The translations under genes and the position numbers were made by a program. Positions 11,202-22,423 of a stretch of DNA of 64,000 nt are shown here, one piece after another. The notes beneath the pieces are model-generated. The model made no database searches. It was not told the origin of the DNA and was given only the letters and a program-made list of their open reading frames with translations. The stretch's first letter is position 1, and each line of letters opens with the position of its first letter. The DNA lies in NCBI RefSeq assembly GCF_004011695.2, contig NC_082405.1, positions 2,789,001-2,853,000 on the forward strand, read 5' to 3'. The stretch is from Ascochyta rabiei (lineage: Eukaryota > Ascomycota > Dothideomycetes > Pleosporales > Didymellaceae).

Positions 11202-11738
11202 CTAATCCTCCCAATCCTCTGCGCCCTGATAATGGTTCGCACCTAGAATCCTCAACTCGCCCTCGATATTCCCCAGGTCCTCTCGAATGTCGTAAAACAT
11301 ATCCCACTCTCTCTTGATCCTCTGGCCTGTCTCCCAGCCCCCCGTCGCCACATACAGAGCATTAAGCGCCTTCGATCTTTCCGCCGGGTCCTGCAAGCCC
11401 CTGCCAAAGATCTCCATGGCTACATGCACACACCGCTCCCTCTGTCCAGAAAGCTGTAGCCGCAGGCGCTCGCGCTGCGCGACGATGCTGTGGACCACCA
11501 ACTGCACGGCAGCGGCGGGGGACCCCCCGCGTAGGATAGAATTGAGAAGCTGCAGCTGTCGCGGCCGCTCGAGGAGACGGTACTTGCATTGCCATCTGCG
11601 CCGCCAGATGCATTGCGCATTGTCGCGACTGATGTTTGCGTCGTTGGGCGAGTGCGGCACCGTCCAGATGGCTGAGGGCGTGCGCATCTGCTGGCGTGTC
11701 TCGTTCGAGTACTAGACGAAGTCGTTGGGGATGGTCAT
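11202..11738 (-). CDS. Hypothetical helical protein with in-frame TAG near its start
   Basis: The main frame from the ATG at 11687 codes for 161 residues, basic and Arg/Gln/Leu-rich (CIWRRRWQCKYRLLERPRQL, LSGQRERCVHVAMEIFGRGL) with predicted helices throughout. The same frame continues upstream through YSNETRQQ to a TAG at 11712-11714 and, beyond it, a short MTIPNDFV starting at an ATG at 11738. Either translation begins at 11687, or this allele has a nonsense change at codon 9 of a longer protein. I cannot tell from one sequence. It converges with the SERINC gene ending at 10990. No family recognised. Confidence 0.5.
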
Positions 11739-12079
11739 TGTGCTAGTTGGCCGTGGGGTCGTGGGGTCGCAGTGCTGGTGGCGTGGTGCTAGCGACGGAA
11801 TAATATGAGGTAGTGATGGTGCTAGAATGATGGCGCTGGGTCTGGAGGTTAGCGGATGCGCTGCGTGAGCTGGTTTGCTACTTACAATGGCCGCTGGTGG
11901 TGCAGGTGGTGTTGACACAATGTTTGGTTTTCGAAATACATGTACTGCGATTGATCCATGAGGTAAGAGCGGCGTGCAGCCCTGTGACGATCTCACATTG
12001 CATCTCGTAGTGACTTCCCACAAAAGATGAGAGTATGCACAACGCAGGTCGAGTTTGTTGAAGCAAACAATCGCACACT
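11739..12079. other. Intergenic between hypothetical gene and RRG7
   Basis: Nothing clearly coding. It would contain the promoter of the leftward hypothetical gene and the 3' end of RRG7. Confidence 0.4.
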
Positions 12080-13171
12080 TCAGCCCACGTCGCTCGGGCT
12101 TTTGACTTTGTTCTTGGCGCCCTTTGGCCTACCACCCTTGGGAGCCACAAGTGGATGTCTAGGTTTGGCGACCTGACCGCCACGAGGTGAAGGTGCATTG
12201 TCCCTCGTACGCTTTGGTCCCCTTCTGAGTCGAACAACAGCAGCCTGAACTTCTTCCCCCTTCTTAGGTCGACCGGGTCGACGTTTCGGTTGCTCTGTAG
12301 CCTGTTTTGGGGCAGCCAGAGCAATCAAATCCAGCGTCTCTCGATCCAGGGTATCCCGTTCGGGGAAAATGGGTGAGCCCATCCATGTCAACTGTATGTC
12401 TGTCTGTGTGCCTGCGTTTGCGAATTTGAATGTACGTTTCTTCTGCTGAGAAGTCTTTTCTTCTACCTCCTTCAGTACTTCAGCTTCGACTAAAAGTGCC
12501 CGCGGCGTATGCCTCACTGTCACCCCAACGCCTTGCAGCCCATGGTCTGAAGCAGCTCTGTTCCACACAAATTGCTGGATCAACCCTTGCCTGGAAATCA
12601 TGACGAAGCCCATGGGCCAAGAACTTCGTCTTATAGCCTCCATCGTCCCTTTTGTGGCCTTCAACGTTGTCGCTAGCAAACCCAAAACAGGCTTTCTCCT
12701 CCATTCAGCAGGCATGGCGCGAAACGATCCTTCGAGCTCGCGGACATGGCACGGCCCGAGTGAACATGTTCGTGCTTTGCACTGGATAATGACGGGCAAT
12801 GGTTCGTTCAAAGGCGCCAAAACCCAGTGTCCGATGAGATCGATGCCAGCGTCGTTCTTTGCGCCTGTGCGAAGAAGAGAAAAGCCAAGTCGCATGAGGG
12901 AAAGAGCAGCCGTGTACTCATAGTGGGTTCCCACGTAGTACGTTCGTAGAGGAGAGAGTTTCGCGCGGTTCGCGTATTCGATAAATGTCGCCAGCGAATT
13001 ATGATCTTTCGAGCCGTGAGGGACGATCAGCCTCGGAAGGTCAACAGGCGCAGCGTTGTGGGCGGACGTGGTCGCGATACGGCGTGGAACGAGGCTTTGC
13101 GGAGGTGCTCGGGGGTGCCAGAGAAGGAGTGATGCGTTCTTGAGCCATGGTACGTGCAATGAAGGTCGCAT
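12080..13171 (-). CDS. RRG7: Required-for-respiratory-growth protein 7-like (mitochondrial, nuclease fold)
   Basis: A 363-residue single-exon protein. The N-terminus (MRPSLHVPWLKNASLLLWHP, later RRIATTSAH) is basic and Asp/Glu-free, fitting a mitochondrial targeting peptide. The core matches the RRG7/DUF2034 family with a PD-(D/E)XK-like signature: YYVGTHYEYTAALSLMRLGF (Glu85), GAKNDAGIDLIG (Asp107 and Asp111) and IIQCKA (Gln130, Lys132). Yeast RRG7 is needed for respiratory growth and mitochondrial genome maintenance; nuclease activity is inferred from the fold. The C-terminal 70 residues are very basic with two AT-hook-like motifs, RRPGRPKKG (about 297-305) and GGRPKGAKNK (346-355), suggesting AT-rich DNA binding. 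It is divergent from MED21. Confidence 0.88.
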   Translation of the reverse strand: MRPSLHVPWLKNASLLLWHPRAPPQSLVPRRIATTSAHNAAPVDLPRLIVPHGSKDHNSLATFIEYANRAKLSPLRTYYVGTHYEYTAALSLMRLGFSLLRTGAKNDAGIDLIGHWVLAPLNEPLPVIIQCKARTCSLGPCHVRELEGSFRAMPAEWRRKPVLGLLATTLKATKGTMEAIRRSSWPMGFVMISRQGLIQQFVWNRAASDHGLQGVGVTVRHTPRALLVEAEVLKEVEEKTSQQKKRTFKFANAGTQTDIQLTWMGSPIFPERDTLDRETLDLIALAAPKQATEQPKRRPGRPKKGEEVQAAVVRLRRGPKRTRDNAPSPRGGQVAKPRHPLVAPKGGRPKGAKNKVKSPSDVG

Positions 13172-13484
13172 TACGAATGGGCTTCAATGTATGCACATAA
13201 GGGTAACATAATTACACAAAGGATAGTAAAAGAAAGAGTGTGGGGTGCAATTGACCGTTCGATGTGGGGAGGGGGTGGAGCAAAGGTCAAAATCGCGTGA
13301 GTTTCGAGCTAAGAATGACTAGTTCAGCCTTATGGACGCGTCCTCCCGCACGCCATGTCTCTCAACGTCCCTCACCCCACACGCACGGTAACTCTAACTG
13401 CCACCCACGCCCTCCCTTGGTTTGAGTGTTCGCAGGCCGTTCATAATAACAATCCACATTGGTGAAGGTTGACATCACCCCACA
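13172..13484. promoter_or_regulatory. Divergent promoter of RRG7 and MED21
   Basis: A 313-bp spacer between divergent start codons, so both promoters must lie here or overlap the 5' exons. No individual element is claimed. Confidence 0.5.
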
Positions 13485-14011
13485 ATGGCCGACATTCTTA
13501 CGCAGATGCAAGATGAGGTGGACATGGTACGCGTAGGGAGCGAACATATGACGACATGTTCATTAACGGCGACTAGCTTCTGAACATCATGCAGTCGCAG
13601 CTCTTCCAGATACGCACCAGGGCGCCCCCAAGTGTACCAGAAGGCCAGCAAAAGCTCAGCTCGTTCGCTGAGAAAGAAGCCACCGACAAGTCTGAGAACG
13701 CAACACAGCACTCTGCGCAACCCACCCAGACCAACGAGCCCGCACCACCCGCACAGCCGACTAAGCAAGAATTTAACAAGGATCTAAAAGAGATGGCGGA
13801 AGACCTGGTAGTCAAGTCGCAGCAGATCGAGATGCTAATAGCGAATCTGCCTGGTGTTCACTCGAGTGAAGCCGAGCAAGTGCAGCGCATGAAGGAGCTC
13901 GAAAGGGAATTGGAAGAGCTCGAAAGCGAGCGGCTACAAGCCGTCAAGGACAAAGAGCTGTTGCTGACGAAGGTGGAGGAGAAGATCATGGGCGTTGGCA
14001 GGATGCGATGA
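13485..14011 (+). CDS. MED21: Mediator complex subunit 21
   Basis: MED21 (Srb7) is a middle-module Mediator subunit that dimerises with MED7 and couples regulators to RNA polymerase II in the nucleus. Exon 1 (13485-13526) and exon 2 (13577-14011) flank a 50-bp intron and give 158 residues. The N-terminus MADILTQMQDEVDMLLNIMQ followed by IRTRAPP is the family signature. A Gln/Pro/Thr-rich linker (about 45-75) precedes the conserved helical part FNKDLKEMAEDLVVKSQQIE and MLIANLPGVHSSEAEQVQRM, then a C-terminal coiled coil (LERELEELESERLQAVKDKE). Length and motif order are normal. Confidence 0.93.
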
Positions 14012-14243
14012 ATGTGCGTCTATGAAGACGGCTTTGGATCCGGACGGAACCACAAGATCCCTATCCCGACACTACCAACCCTGTGCATCCCTGGGACCTG
14101 TAGGACTTCCTAGTAAGCTTGCCAATTGCGGAGATGCAGTCGGAGTATGATTTGATTCTCACGCAAATGCGTCTATGGCTCCAATACCTAGCACGGGCGT
14201 CCCGGAAACACATTGCCACGACAAGAAAGCGCACATAGCAACA

Positions 14244-14588
14244 CTAACTTGACCGCCACACATTCGCCCGGGGCGCCGCTTCAAGTCCGTCCCACCTCAG
14301 GTCCTCATCGATCGCCTCTAGCTGAGCCTTCAACCTATTTAGTAAACTTTCGGCCTGTGCGTAGTGGCGCCTTTCCTGCGCAAACATGGCACTATTGCAC
14401 AAAGCGTTGCAATCGGCCGCCAAGAGCGGGAGTTCGGTGGCCCACAGATTGAGGTTTTCTAGATGCACTCCCATTGGTCGGTTCCTTCGGTGCTCGCGCT
14501 GCCCATCGTGAACGGCATTTACGTCTGAATAGTGGTGCGAGAAGCCTCGCCTTGAGGGTTGGTATCGGCCTCTTGAGTTGTATGGCAT
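14244..14588 (-). CDS. Small hypothetical protein (114 aa)
   Basis: A single-exon 114-residue frame from an ATG. It is Arg/His/Tyr-rich at the N-terminus (MPYNSRGRYQPSRRGFSHHY) and then Leu/Ala-rich helical (LNLWATELPLLAADCNALC, AESLLNRLKAQLEAIDEDL). No signal peptide or known domain. It converges with MED21. The uninterrupted helix periodicity supports coding modestly. Confidence 0.45.
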   Translation of the reverse strand: MPYNSRGRYQPSRRGFSHHYSDVNAVHDGQREHRRNRPMGVHLENLNLWATELPLLAADCNALCNSAMFAQERRHYAQAESLLNRLKAQLEAIDEDLRWDGLEAAPRANVWRSS

Positions 14589-15693
14589 ACTGAGAGGATG
14601 ACAGGAACGTGAAAGGGAATCTGCGTCCCTTTTATAGCTTTGCTTACACGCCTCAACAGAGCCTGATCATGATTGTGAAAGTCAGGTGGTAGAAGCATAT
14701 AGCAATAATCAGGTTTGCTATGCCCTGTTGCAAACTTTGCTCCTTGCCGACAGCCCAGCATGATAGAAAACTACTTGTTGTACTGGAACATGCATGCCTT
14801 CAGCGGGCTACAATTTTGTGTAAATTGATCCTTTCCCATCACGATCGATTTCCCTTTCGCTTTCGCTTGACGCGTACCCTAGCTTCAATAACATACCTCT
14901 TTCCGTAGCCTCGCCTTGCGTTTCATACCCTCGCCCCTTATGCAAGGCAAACTACACTACGTCGCCGTACGACCCGCAAGCTGCAGCATCTCGTATTCAG
15001 GCTCCCCTTCTCCGTATTTCGGCCAGCACTTGCATCCGCTCGTGTCCGTGGCACAAGAGGCAATCTTGACTGCCCAAACTTCTCCGCAAAAGTGTTTCCT
15101 CGGCTTGTGTATGAGGGAAAGTGGGGATTAGAGTCCTGTGCGGAGAACCCTGACCAACGGTCTGGGTAAAAAATGGTGCCACGTCTTGCTCTATCCATGA
15201 TGGTCAATTCGCATACTGTTTAAACTTTGTATTGTGAGTACCTCCTTTGGTAACGTCTACGGGGCACTGTCTCTAGCCAGAGCAATGTCGTGTCAAAGTC
15301 AATCTAAGGAGATCGAAGGACGTTGGCTGGTTTTAGGACAATCCAGGATAAGGACTCTCTGCGAGTGGTAGCGGGACCAAATCCAGAGAATAGTAGAGTG
15401 ATAGGATACAACAAGTTAAACCAAACGGTATCGAATAGTACCGTACATGTGGTGGCATGGCATGCCGGATTGTAGGTCTCGAACGCCTGAACTAGCGTGG
15501 GCTTGCTCCTGCCTCACTCTTCCTGGTCACCCACCTACCCCCAAATTTATCAGCTCAACTGAACGGCCGTAGTTTCTGCACTGCAAATGTAGAGCTTCTC
15601 AAGGATTTTTTTACGCTCTGTGATGTTAGTCTTGCATACCCCGAGATCAGCGAAGCAACATCTCATCCGCCTTCACCTCAAGGACCCTGCGCT
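14589..15693. other. Intergenic, no gene seen
   Basis: About 1.1 kb with only short overlapping frames. It probably holds the promoters of the leftward 114-residue gene and the rightward gene starting at 15694. Confidence 0.5.
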
Positions 15694-17204
15694 ATGACCT
15701 TCTCAAATTTGCCAGCTTTAACAGCATGGCACCTTCATCTTCATGGTTCTTCAGGATTTCGCGACGTTCAAGCTTCAGATATGCTTCGCTATCGCCCTTC
15801 GCTCGAGTTCAGTCCTACATCTATACCTCCGCAAATCACTCCGCTTGTGCCGTACAAACCGCAAGACCATCCAATCGCTCAGCAACCTTCAAACTATGAC
15901 AGAAAAGACTACGCTGTCGCTCAGAGTAACCTAAGTGTCTCTGAGCTACAGAGTCGCTTGCGGTCACTGTTAGACTTTGCGCGATGGGCGAACAATCGAG
16001 AGCGAGCTTCTGTGACGCTGGGCAGCTTTCTGCGGCAGGTGCAAGAACAACGAGCTGAACTGGAAACAAAAATGGAGGACCAGACATCAGTTAGTAGAAT
16101 CGAAGTGTTTGTGAATCAATCAAGTTACTGACTCTGTAGACTGCTGTAATGAGCTTCCTGGAATGCTTACTTCATCTAGTGCCGAACACGCCAGATCAAC
16201 CATGTGCCACGAGAGACGATTTCTATGAAAGCCCGGACCCCTTTTTGGACGTAAAAGGGGCACGCAGCGCCGTTCTAGAAGACCAGACGGCACGCAAAGA
16301 TAAGGCGCCGGAATCTCTTCAAGTGACACGGCGACACGAACGACCATCATCGACTACATCTGTGGACACGCCATTCTTGACAACATCTCAGCAACTTGCC
16401 GTGGGAACAAATGAGAATACTATTGGAAGAGATCAAAAGACAGCAAAGACATGGTCAGAGCAAGAGATCATCGGACTTCTCAACGAACCTACTCAGCAAC
16501 ATCCCCTCACAGCCTACAGGGTATCTCATGTTTCAACGGGCACCAAACGCATTTCCCTCCAGATTCAAATATCGGCTTTTATCAATTCGTCTGGTGCCAT
16601 TTCTTTCGATCATGCAAAAGGTCTACAGAAGGAGATGCAAGCCGGTATCGAGACGTTGGCGTTGACCGTCAAAGAGGGAGAATGCTACAGCGCCGAGATA
16701 TTGCTACATCCCATCTTAACAAACTCTACATTCCTACAGACCGATCAAAAGAAAAACATCTTCTCTAAAGCGCAAGACGGAAGCTCTGAGGATTGGCAGA
16801 CGCAGACCGTCGACTATGAGATGATGGGTCTGTCCGCGGATGCAGTAAAGGTGAACCTGCCTGCCTCGATGCATACGTCTTCAGCAATGACAGGATCACA
16901 CCATATTACCACGCTTCATGAAGGTTGTGTCTCCTACGATTACTTCAAAGCGGCGGCGAATGCCCCAGTGGCTGCCAATAGGGAATTTGAGATGCAAGCA
17001 TATGAGCAAAATGTAGGCCCAAACAACACAAACAAGACTCCGCTAAAGGTAGTGGTCGACAAGATATCGAACACTCGAGCAGATGTATGCAATATTCCGA
17101 TCAAAGGAAAAGGGCCGCAGCTGATGGCGCGTAAGAAAAGAACATCTGTTGAACCTGGTACAGATCACTTTCTCAGTCTGTTGGAGCTGATTAGGAAGAA
17201 GTAA
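15694..17204 (+). CDS. Hypothetical protein, two exons (486 aa)
   Basis: Exon 1 (15694-16089) is joined to exon 2 (16140-17204) by a 50-bp GT-AG intron with a TTACTGAC branch site; the junction is in phase and gives 486 residues. No known domain is visible. The first 150 residues include a helical segment (LSVSELQSRLRSLLDFARWA) and the rest is polar, with a Lys-rich C-terminus (LMARKKRT and ending LLELIRKK). No signal peptide or membrane span. The base composition looks less GC-biased than the housekeeping genes, consistent with a lineage-specific gene, but this was not measured. Confidence 0.6.
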
Positions 17205-20001
17205 AGTGCAGTGACGATGATTGGAGTGTTTGAGATAGACATCTCGAGACATACCGATAATCTGAGGCTGACGTACAGAATTCACCCATGCCTATGTACG
17301 TTCGCGGCTCACAAGTTTAATGCTTAGGAATACTCAAAACTGGTGTTAAGGTGGCAAATAGGCAGAAGAATCTAGAGCAAGAAACGCGATCTTCACGAGA
17401 CACAGCATGCGAAAAGTGACAATGATGATGAGTTGTGAAATTATCGAACAAAAGTTAAGGGATAATAGTGCGACAGTGTCAGTCAGTAGCGACTGGTGAA
17501 GTAAATTTTTCCGATCAGATCAGCCGAGACTATCCTACTACCGTGAAAAGAAGGCACGCAGCCTCACGCTCGTGACAGATATTATTCGTGATTTAGAAGC
17601 AACCCACTCTGAATTGACTTGAGGAACTAGTGCTATTGTTGATCCATGCTTAAGACTTCTTCCCACGGAGCGTCTGCAATTAGGTGAGTCTCCTCAACAA
17701 GCAAAGCTTTCAATCTTTTTGCCATTGCGTAGTGATCTTCTCATTGAGGTTGAGCCTTGGCAACGTTCGTGAGCCGCTTGAACCTGTTCGTGGGGTGGAT
17801 GCGTTGCTTTCAAAAACAAATCAAACGCGGGTGGAGCACTGCAGGAGCAGGGAATCTGACTGACTATGCTCATTTCCACAGCGGTTCGATGAGCTACTGT
17901 GGCAGCTCCCAGAAGTTTCAAGACAAATCAGCCGCCATATCACACAGCACTGCTACTAGACAGCGAGTGTCGTGTCTCGAACCTTCCGGGGCAATCACGA
18001 CGGTTGTTGGAAGAACGCATTGTGTTAGTCTGCCATCCCACAACTCACAAGACCTGAGTTCCGTGAACAGACATTGGGTACTGAGGGTGTGACCCCTTCA
18101 AGGAATCCACAGGTGTGGGAGCCAGCAGCTATATTTGTAGTCGTGTAGACATCCAGACTTCCACCCCTAGCAAAGCAAACGGAAAGCAAACCTCTATGAC
18201 GTTGCAGCGCGACGGCCGCCCTTGAGAGTTAGCCATGTGAAAAGGGAGACAACGCGAAGCGATGGAAATTGTCCGGAGATGTACATCGCAGCATCTGGCG
18301 GCGAGAGTATCCACCTCCGGCGAGCATTCCTGTTGGTCAAAGCGAGATTCACCAAGATGGTGGATCGCGAAGGTGAAATGTTAGCCACATGGGAATTTTG
18401 ACTCCGGCAAAGCAACGTAAAGCCACACTGCCATCTCAACTTTAAGAAAGCAAGTATGCTGGGTTCATTCGGGTACCTCCTTGGCCTTTGCATGGATAAA
18501 GACGTGGTATAGACGGGTTTGACGCTCCGAGTCAGAACAATCGAACAACGTAAACATCATCTTCGTTTATAAGTGGACAACGAGAATAAAGGAGTCGGCA
18601 GTCTTTCTCTTTCACCTGCCAGAATCCGGTGCTCACCGCAAACAGGGAAGAAGGAACACTCCCTTGCCTTGCGATTAGCCATCCAAACCGTTGCATGGAA
18701 CGGCTTAGCATCTACTCGCCCTTTCCCGATTCGAACGGTATGCGAGGCTGAGTAGGCTGCCGCTGAGGAACGCCTCGGAAAAGGGCCGCATTCATTCGCC
18801 GGTTCTCGACCCAAGGTACCAGGGCTCCTAGAAATGCGAGTTACACCATAAGCTGCTCCTGCAGGATGATCAGCTGAATGACGCTTTTACAGTGTTTCCG
18901 TGGCAGGCAGGATTCCCCTAGCGCTCAGTGATTCTCATAGGCTGGGTCAACAACCAGACTGGGCACTACTCACGCCTTGTCTGTTAGGCCACGCGTCTAA
19001 CTACCAGTTCCAGATGAAAACTTGTCGAAGAAGTTTTGTGTCCAGCCATGTGGACATGGCATAGTTGGTGGTGGAGAAGGCAGAAGTCGAGATTGCAACT
19101 AACCTACCCAAGCATGGATTAGAATCAGAATACAGAACAATGCAGGCAACGACCACATGCGACAACCATGATGAAACAGGAGCTTTCAATTGAACGAACT
19201 AACATACAGCCGCGCCAGCTCTAATTTGCAACTCCCACTAGTTCGAGGTCCGCGACAAGACTGCCCTTCTAGCGCTGCGCGGAAGTCCACCCGAAGGAGT
19301 TATACTTGTTGCAGCTCTGGCGCGACGTTAGACGAAGCCGGGCCGAAACGGTGACCCCACGTTCAGAGCTCACACAGGCAAGATGTATGTTGATTGGTCA
19401 CGGCCACGTTAACCGGTAGGGCAGATCTTGACGAGCACGGTCAGTCATGTCGGCCAACTGAGGCCCTTGTTTGATTGATTTGCTGTGCTGCCTCGAATTC
19501 CAGGCTTGGACATAAGCAAATGCTCAGTAAGTGAGAAAAAGAGCCTTGCTTAGCCACACATACCGTTGCGGACACGATGTCCCAGACCAATTGCAAGGCA
19601 ACAAGGTTCCGGCTGCAGGGCCCCAGCATGGAACTCCCATACCCTTGCTCACAATCATGTTGCAAAATGGCCGATTCTCCACTGTACACAGGACGAGCGT
19701 TACTTACGTGCTACCTGTCAGTGATGTTGCGTCACGCTCAGCAGCCAACAGGGAGCGCTTTGGTTGGAAGCTTTCTGGAGCCGAGTCGCGCAGGATGTTG
19801 ATATAAGTACGCTTCGCTTTTAGTTCAACCCTTCTCCAGGTGGCCAGGCCGGACTTATTCCAGCTGCGGGCGGCCTAAACTAAGTTCGCTCCTTCCCACA
19901 ATCTTGGAACCATTGGGACACGCCCAGATTTTGGAGATAATTATCAAACGGTCCACCCCACACCCCTCTCCCACCTGTCAGTCACTCCACACCTCCATTT
20001 T
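17205..20001. other. Gene-poor stretch upstream of the bZIP gene
   Basis: 2.8 kb with no frame that resembles a protein family or forms a plausible exon chain. It may include a long bZIP promoter and leader; a pyrimidine-rich, CACCCC-containing stretch lies just before the ATG at 20002. Confidence 0.5.
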
Positions 20002-20961
20002 ATGTCGGTGGCAATCCTAGCGACGGAAGCGTTGAGCGATCAATATCAACCTTTTGAGCCGGACTTCAACATGCACAGTACATCGGATTGCTGGGCGCCC
20101 GCTCCGTGGGGGAAAGATGCACCTATGACAACGACAGGCTACATGGACTTCGTTGTGGCCAATCCACGACCTTCTGACAGACAATCTACGTTCCAATCAA
20201 GCTTCGAACAGACCAACTTAACAAATCGTGGTCTGAACAGCAGGATCGCTTCTAAATACTCATTCAAAGACCTCGACACACAGTCCAGCATCAATACGAC
20301 TCTTGCTGTGTCGACTGCAGCTCTATGCCCATCGTCTGCCGATACGATTGCGTACGATTCCAGAACAGTATCGCACACAGACACACGCTTCAATTCGGAC
20401 CACGCGTCACCCAGCTCCAACTGCAGATTCTCGCTCGACAATCAGCTGCGGCATGCTGGCTCGCCTAAATATACAATGTTTACTGATGACACGAATCCTC
20501 TATCGTCAAAACGCCGCTGTGACAGCCCGCAATCCAACTTCGTAACACACTCATCGACAACGCCACAATCACAAGTTGGACGGAGAAGGGGCTCAGAATA
20601 CGTAGAACCTGGTTCCGCACGAGCTGTCTACTTGGAGAAGAATCGAAAGGCTGCAAGCAAATGCAGAAGCAAACAAAAACGGCAGGAGGAAGACCTGGTG
20701 GAGGCAGCACGGGACGCGGAGCGGCGGAACAAACTACTCAAAGCCGAGGTGGAGATGCTCAAGAATAGCATGCGAGACTTGATGCAGCTTGTTGGTCAGC
20801 ATACGCAATGTCCTGATACTCGGTTAAAATTATACCTGCAGCGCCAAGCAGATCGATTAGCAATTAGAGGCCAACGTAACAATTTCTTCTCTTCCTTGTC
20901 AGCGAGTTTGGACTCCGGCATGGGCTCAATTGACAAGGTGTTATCACCAGAGGGAGAGTGA
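20002..20961 (+). CDS. bZIP transcription factor (ATF/CREB-like)
   Basis: A single-exon protein of 319 residues. Residues about 210-260 form a classical bZIP: basic region YLEKNRKAASKCRSKQKRQ, which fits the N-x2-[SAQ]2-x-K-x-R-x-K signature, then heptad Leu/Val/Met spacing through LLKAEVEMLKNSMRDLMQLV. A short motif after the zipper (HTQCPDTRLKLYL) resembles the Cys-containing tail of Atf1-type factors. The N-terminal 200 residues are Ser/Thr-rich and disordered, as usual for activation regions. It is expected to bind DNA as a dimer at CRE-like sites in the nucleus. Targets are unknown; related fungal factors govern stress and development. Confidence 0.88.
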   Translation: MSVAILATEALSDQYQPFEPDFNMHSTSDCWAPAPWGKDAPMTTTGYMDFVVANPRPSDRQSTFQSSFEQTNLTNRGLNSRIASKYSFKDLDTQSSINTTLAVSTAALCPSSADTIAYDSRTVSHTDTRFNSDHASPSSNCRFSLDNQLRHAGSPKYTMFTDDTNPLSSKRRCDSPQSNFVTHSSTTPQSQVGRRRGSEYVEPGSARAVYLEKNRKAASKCRSKQKRQEEDLVEAARDAERRNKLLKAEVEMLKNSMRDLMQLVGQHTQCPDTRLKLYLQRQADRLAIRGQRNNFFSSLSASLDSGMGSIDKVLSPEGE

Positions 20962-22423
20962 AGGCAATAATACGAAGAGGAGCCATACCTAGGTACTTCA
21001 GTTTTGCTTTGCGCTGAATCATCAGCAACTTCAGCAATGAGCCCAGATTCCGCCACGAACGGTTCCCAATACGTTTGACGATAAAAAGTTCCCCTAATTG
21101 GCACGATCGGTCGCGATGAAAACACATGCTGATAGTACCTCGAAAGAAGTACTGCGACGTAGAGTCGGGTTGAGAGACGAAGCTGATAGAAACCGAGGTT
21201 GGAGGATGATGGCGGACGGATAACGATACTCTCCTGGCTACTATCATATTTCTACAACATCGAAGACTCGTGCAGTCTTGGACACTTTCGACCGAGCATT
21301 GAGCGTAGGCGCAGCGAGAGAGCGGGATTACACATAGCGATACCTTTGTAAAAACATACTGAATTCAAACGTAAAGCAGCGCAAGGCTCTCGTGAACAGC
21401 TTTGAAAGACTTTCGGTGACGATGAGCATCTTTTGGGCGATTGTATTGCTACTTGAAATCTGAATGCCTACTGTGCAGCGTCTGTAGTACGATATCAGGC
21501 TATAGATGTTTTCATGGTTCACCCGCCAGTCTACCCACGGTTGATGAGGCGGATATTTTTGCCGAGTTGACTCTTTGAATGTCGCAGTCGTGATCAAGGG
21601 CTGACTTCTCTCCCCGAAATCTTATGTGTCACCTTTGCTTCAGATCTCTATATATCTCTTTCTCGTTTTCCATTGTGCTAGTTTTGCAAATTTATGCAAG
21701 TCTATACCATCACAACTCACTTGTTCGCTATGGCGATGCATATAGGGCTGCTGTCAGAGAGAGCACTACATTGTTGGGATCAGCGCACAAAATCACTCTT
21801 GTGTCGCATTTAACCTAGGAAGCTATTAGAACCACAAACTACAAATCCAGATGACGCACGTTCCGGATTACATCTTGCCTTGGTATGTAGTGTCTGAACT
21901 GTACGTACGCCCGGTTCAATCTCACTGGGGCTACAATCCGTGACAGTGTCATTGCGGATACAGCACTATCATGAACCAACGTCAACGACTCAGTTTCACA
22001 CAGCGTCAGCCGGTGCCACAAAATTTCCGAGACACGACATGGTACAGTCGAGTTGGAAATTTTGAACTGACCCAGAATTAAAACTTGATTTTGCGGGCAA
22101 GGACATTGTCGCGTCACAGACATCAAGTAGTGTGATCGGCAGAACAAATCTCGGCGCGATCTCCACTACGGCACCAATTCAAATGTGATCCGCCTGCAGT
22201 ATGACGGACAATGTGATTTCGAACTACGGGGTCTCCACCGAACAGTTGGTTGGTTGCACATTCTCGGCTTTTGCTGGTCGGCTAGGGCAACATCTGGTTG
22301 CCCTGCAGGACGCTGGGAGGAAGTCAACCATCGGATCGATCCACTCAGACAATCTTACAAAGCTTACCCCGCTTGAGCCATGGGAATCTCTCAAAACAAC
22401 TGAGTTTGCCTAGGTAAAACGAC
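20962..22423. other. Gene-poor stretch between bZIP gene and RTA1 relic
   Basis: 1.46 kb without a supported gene. A 70-residue frame at 22201-22413 has no recognisable features and I do not call it. Confidence 0.5.
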
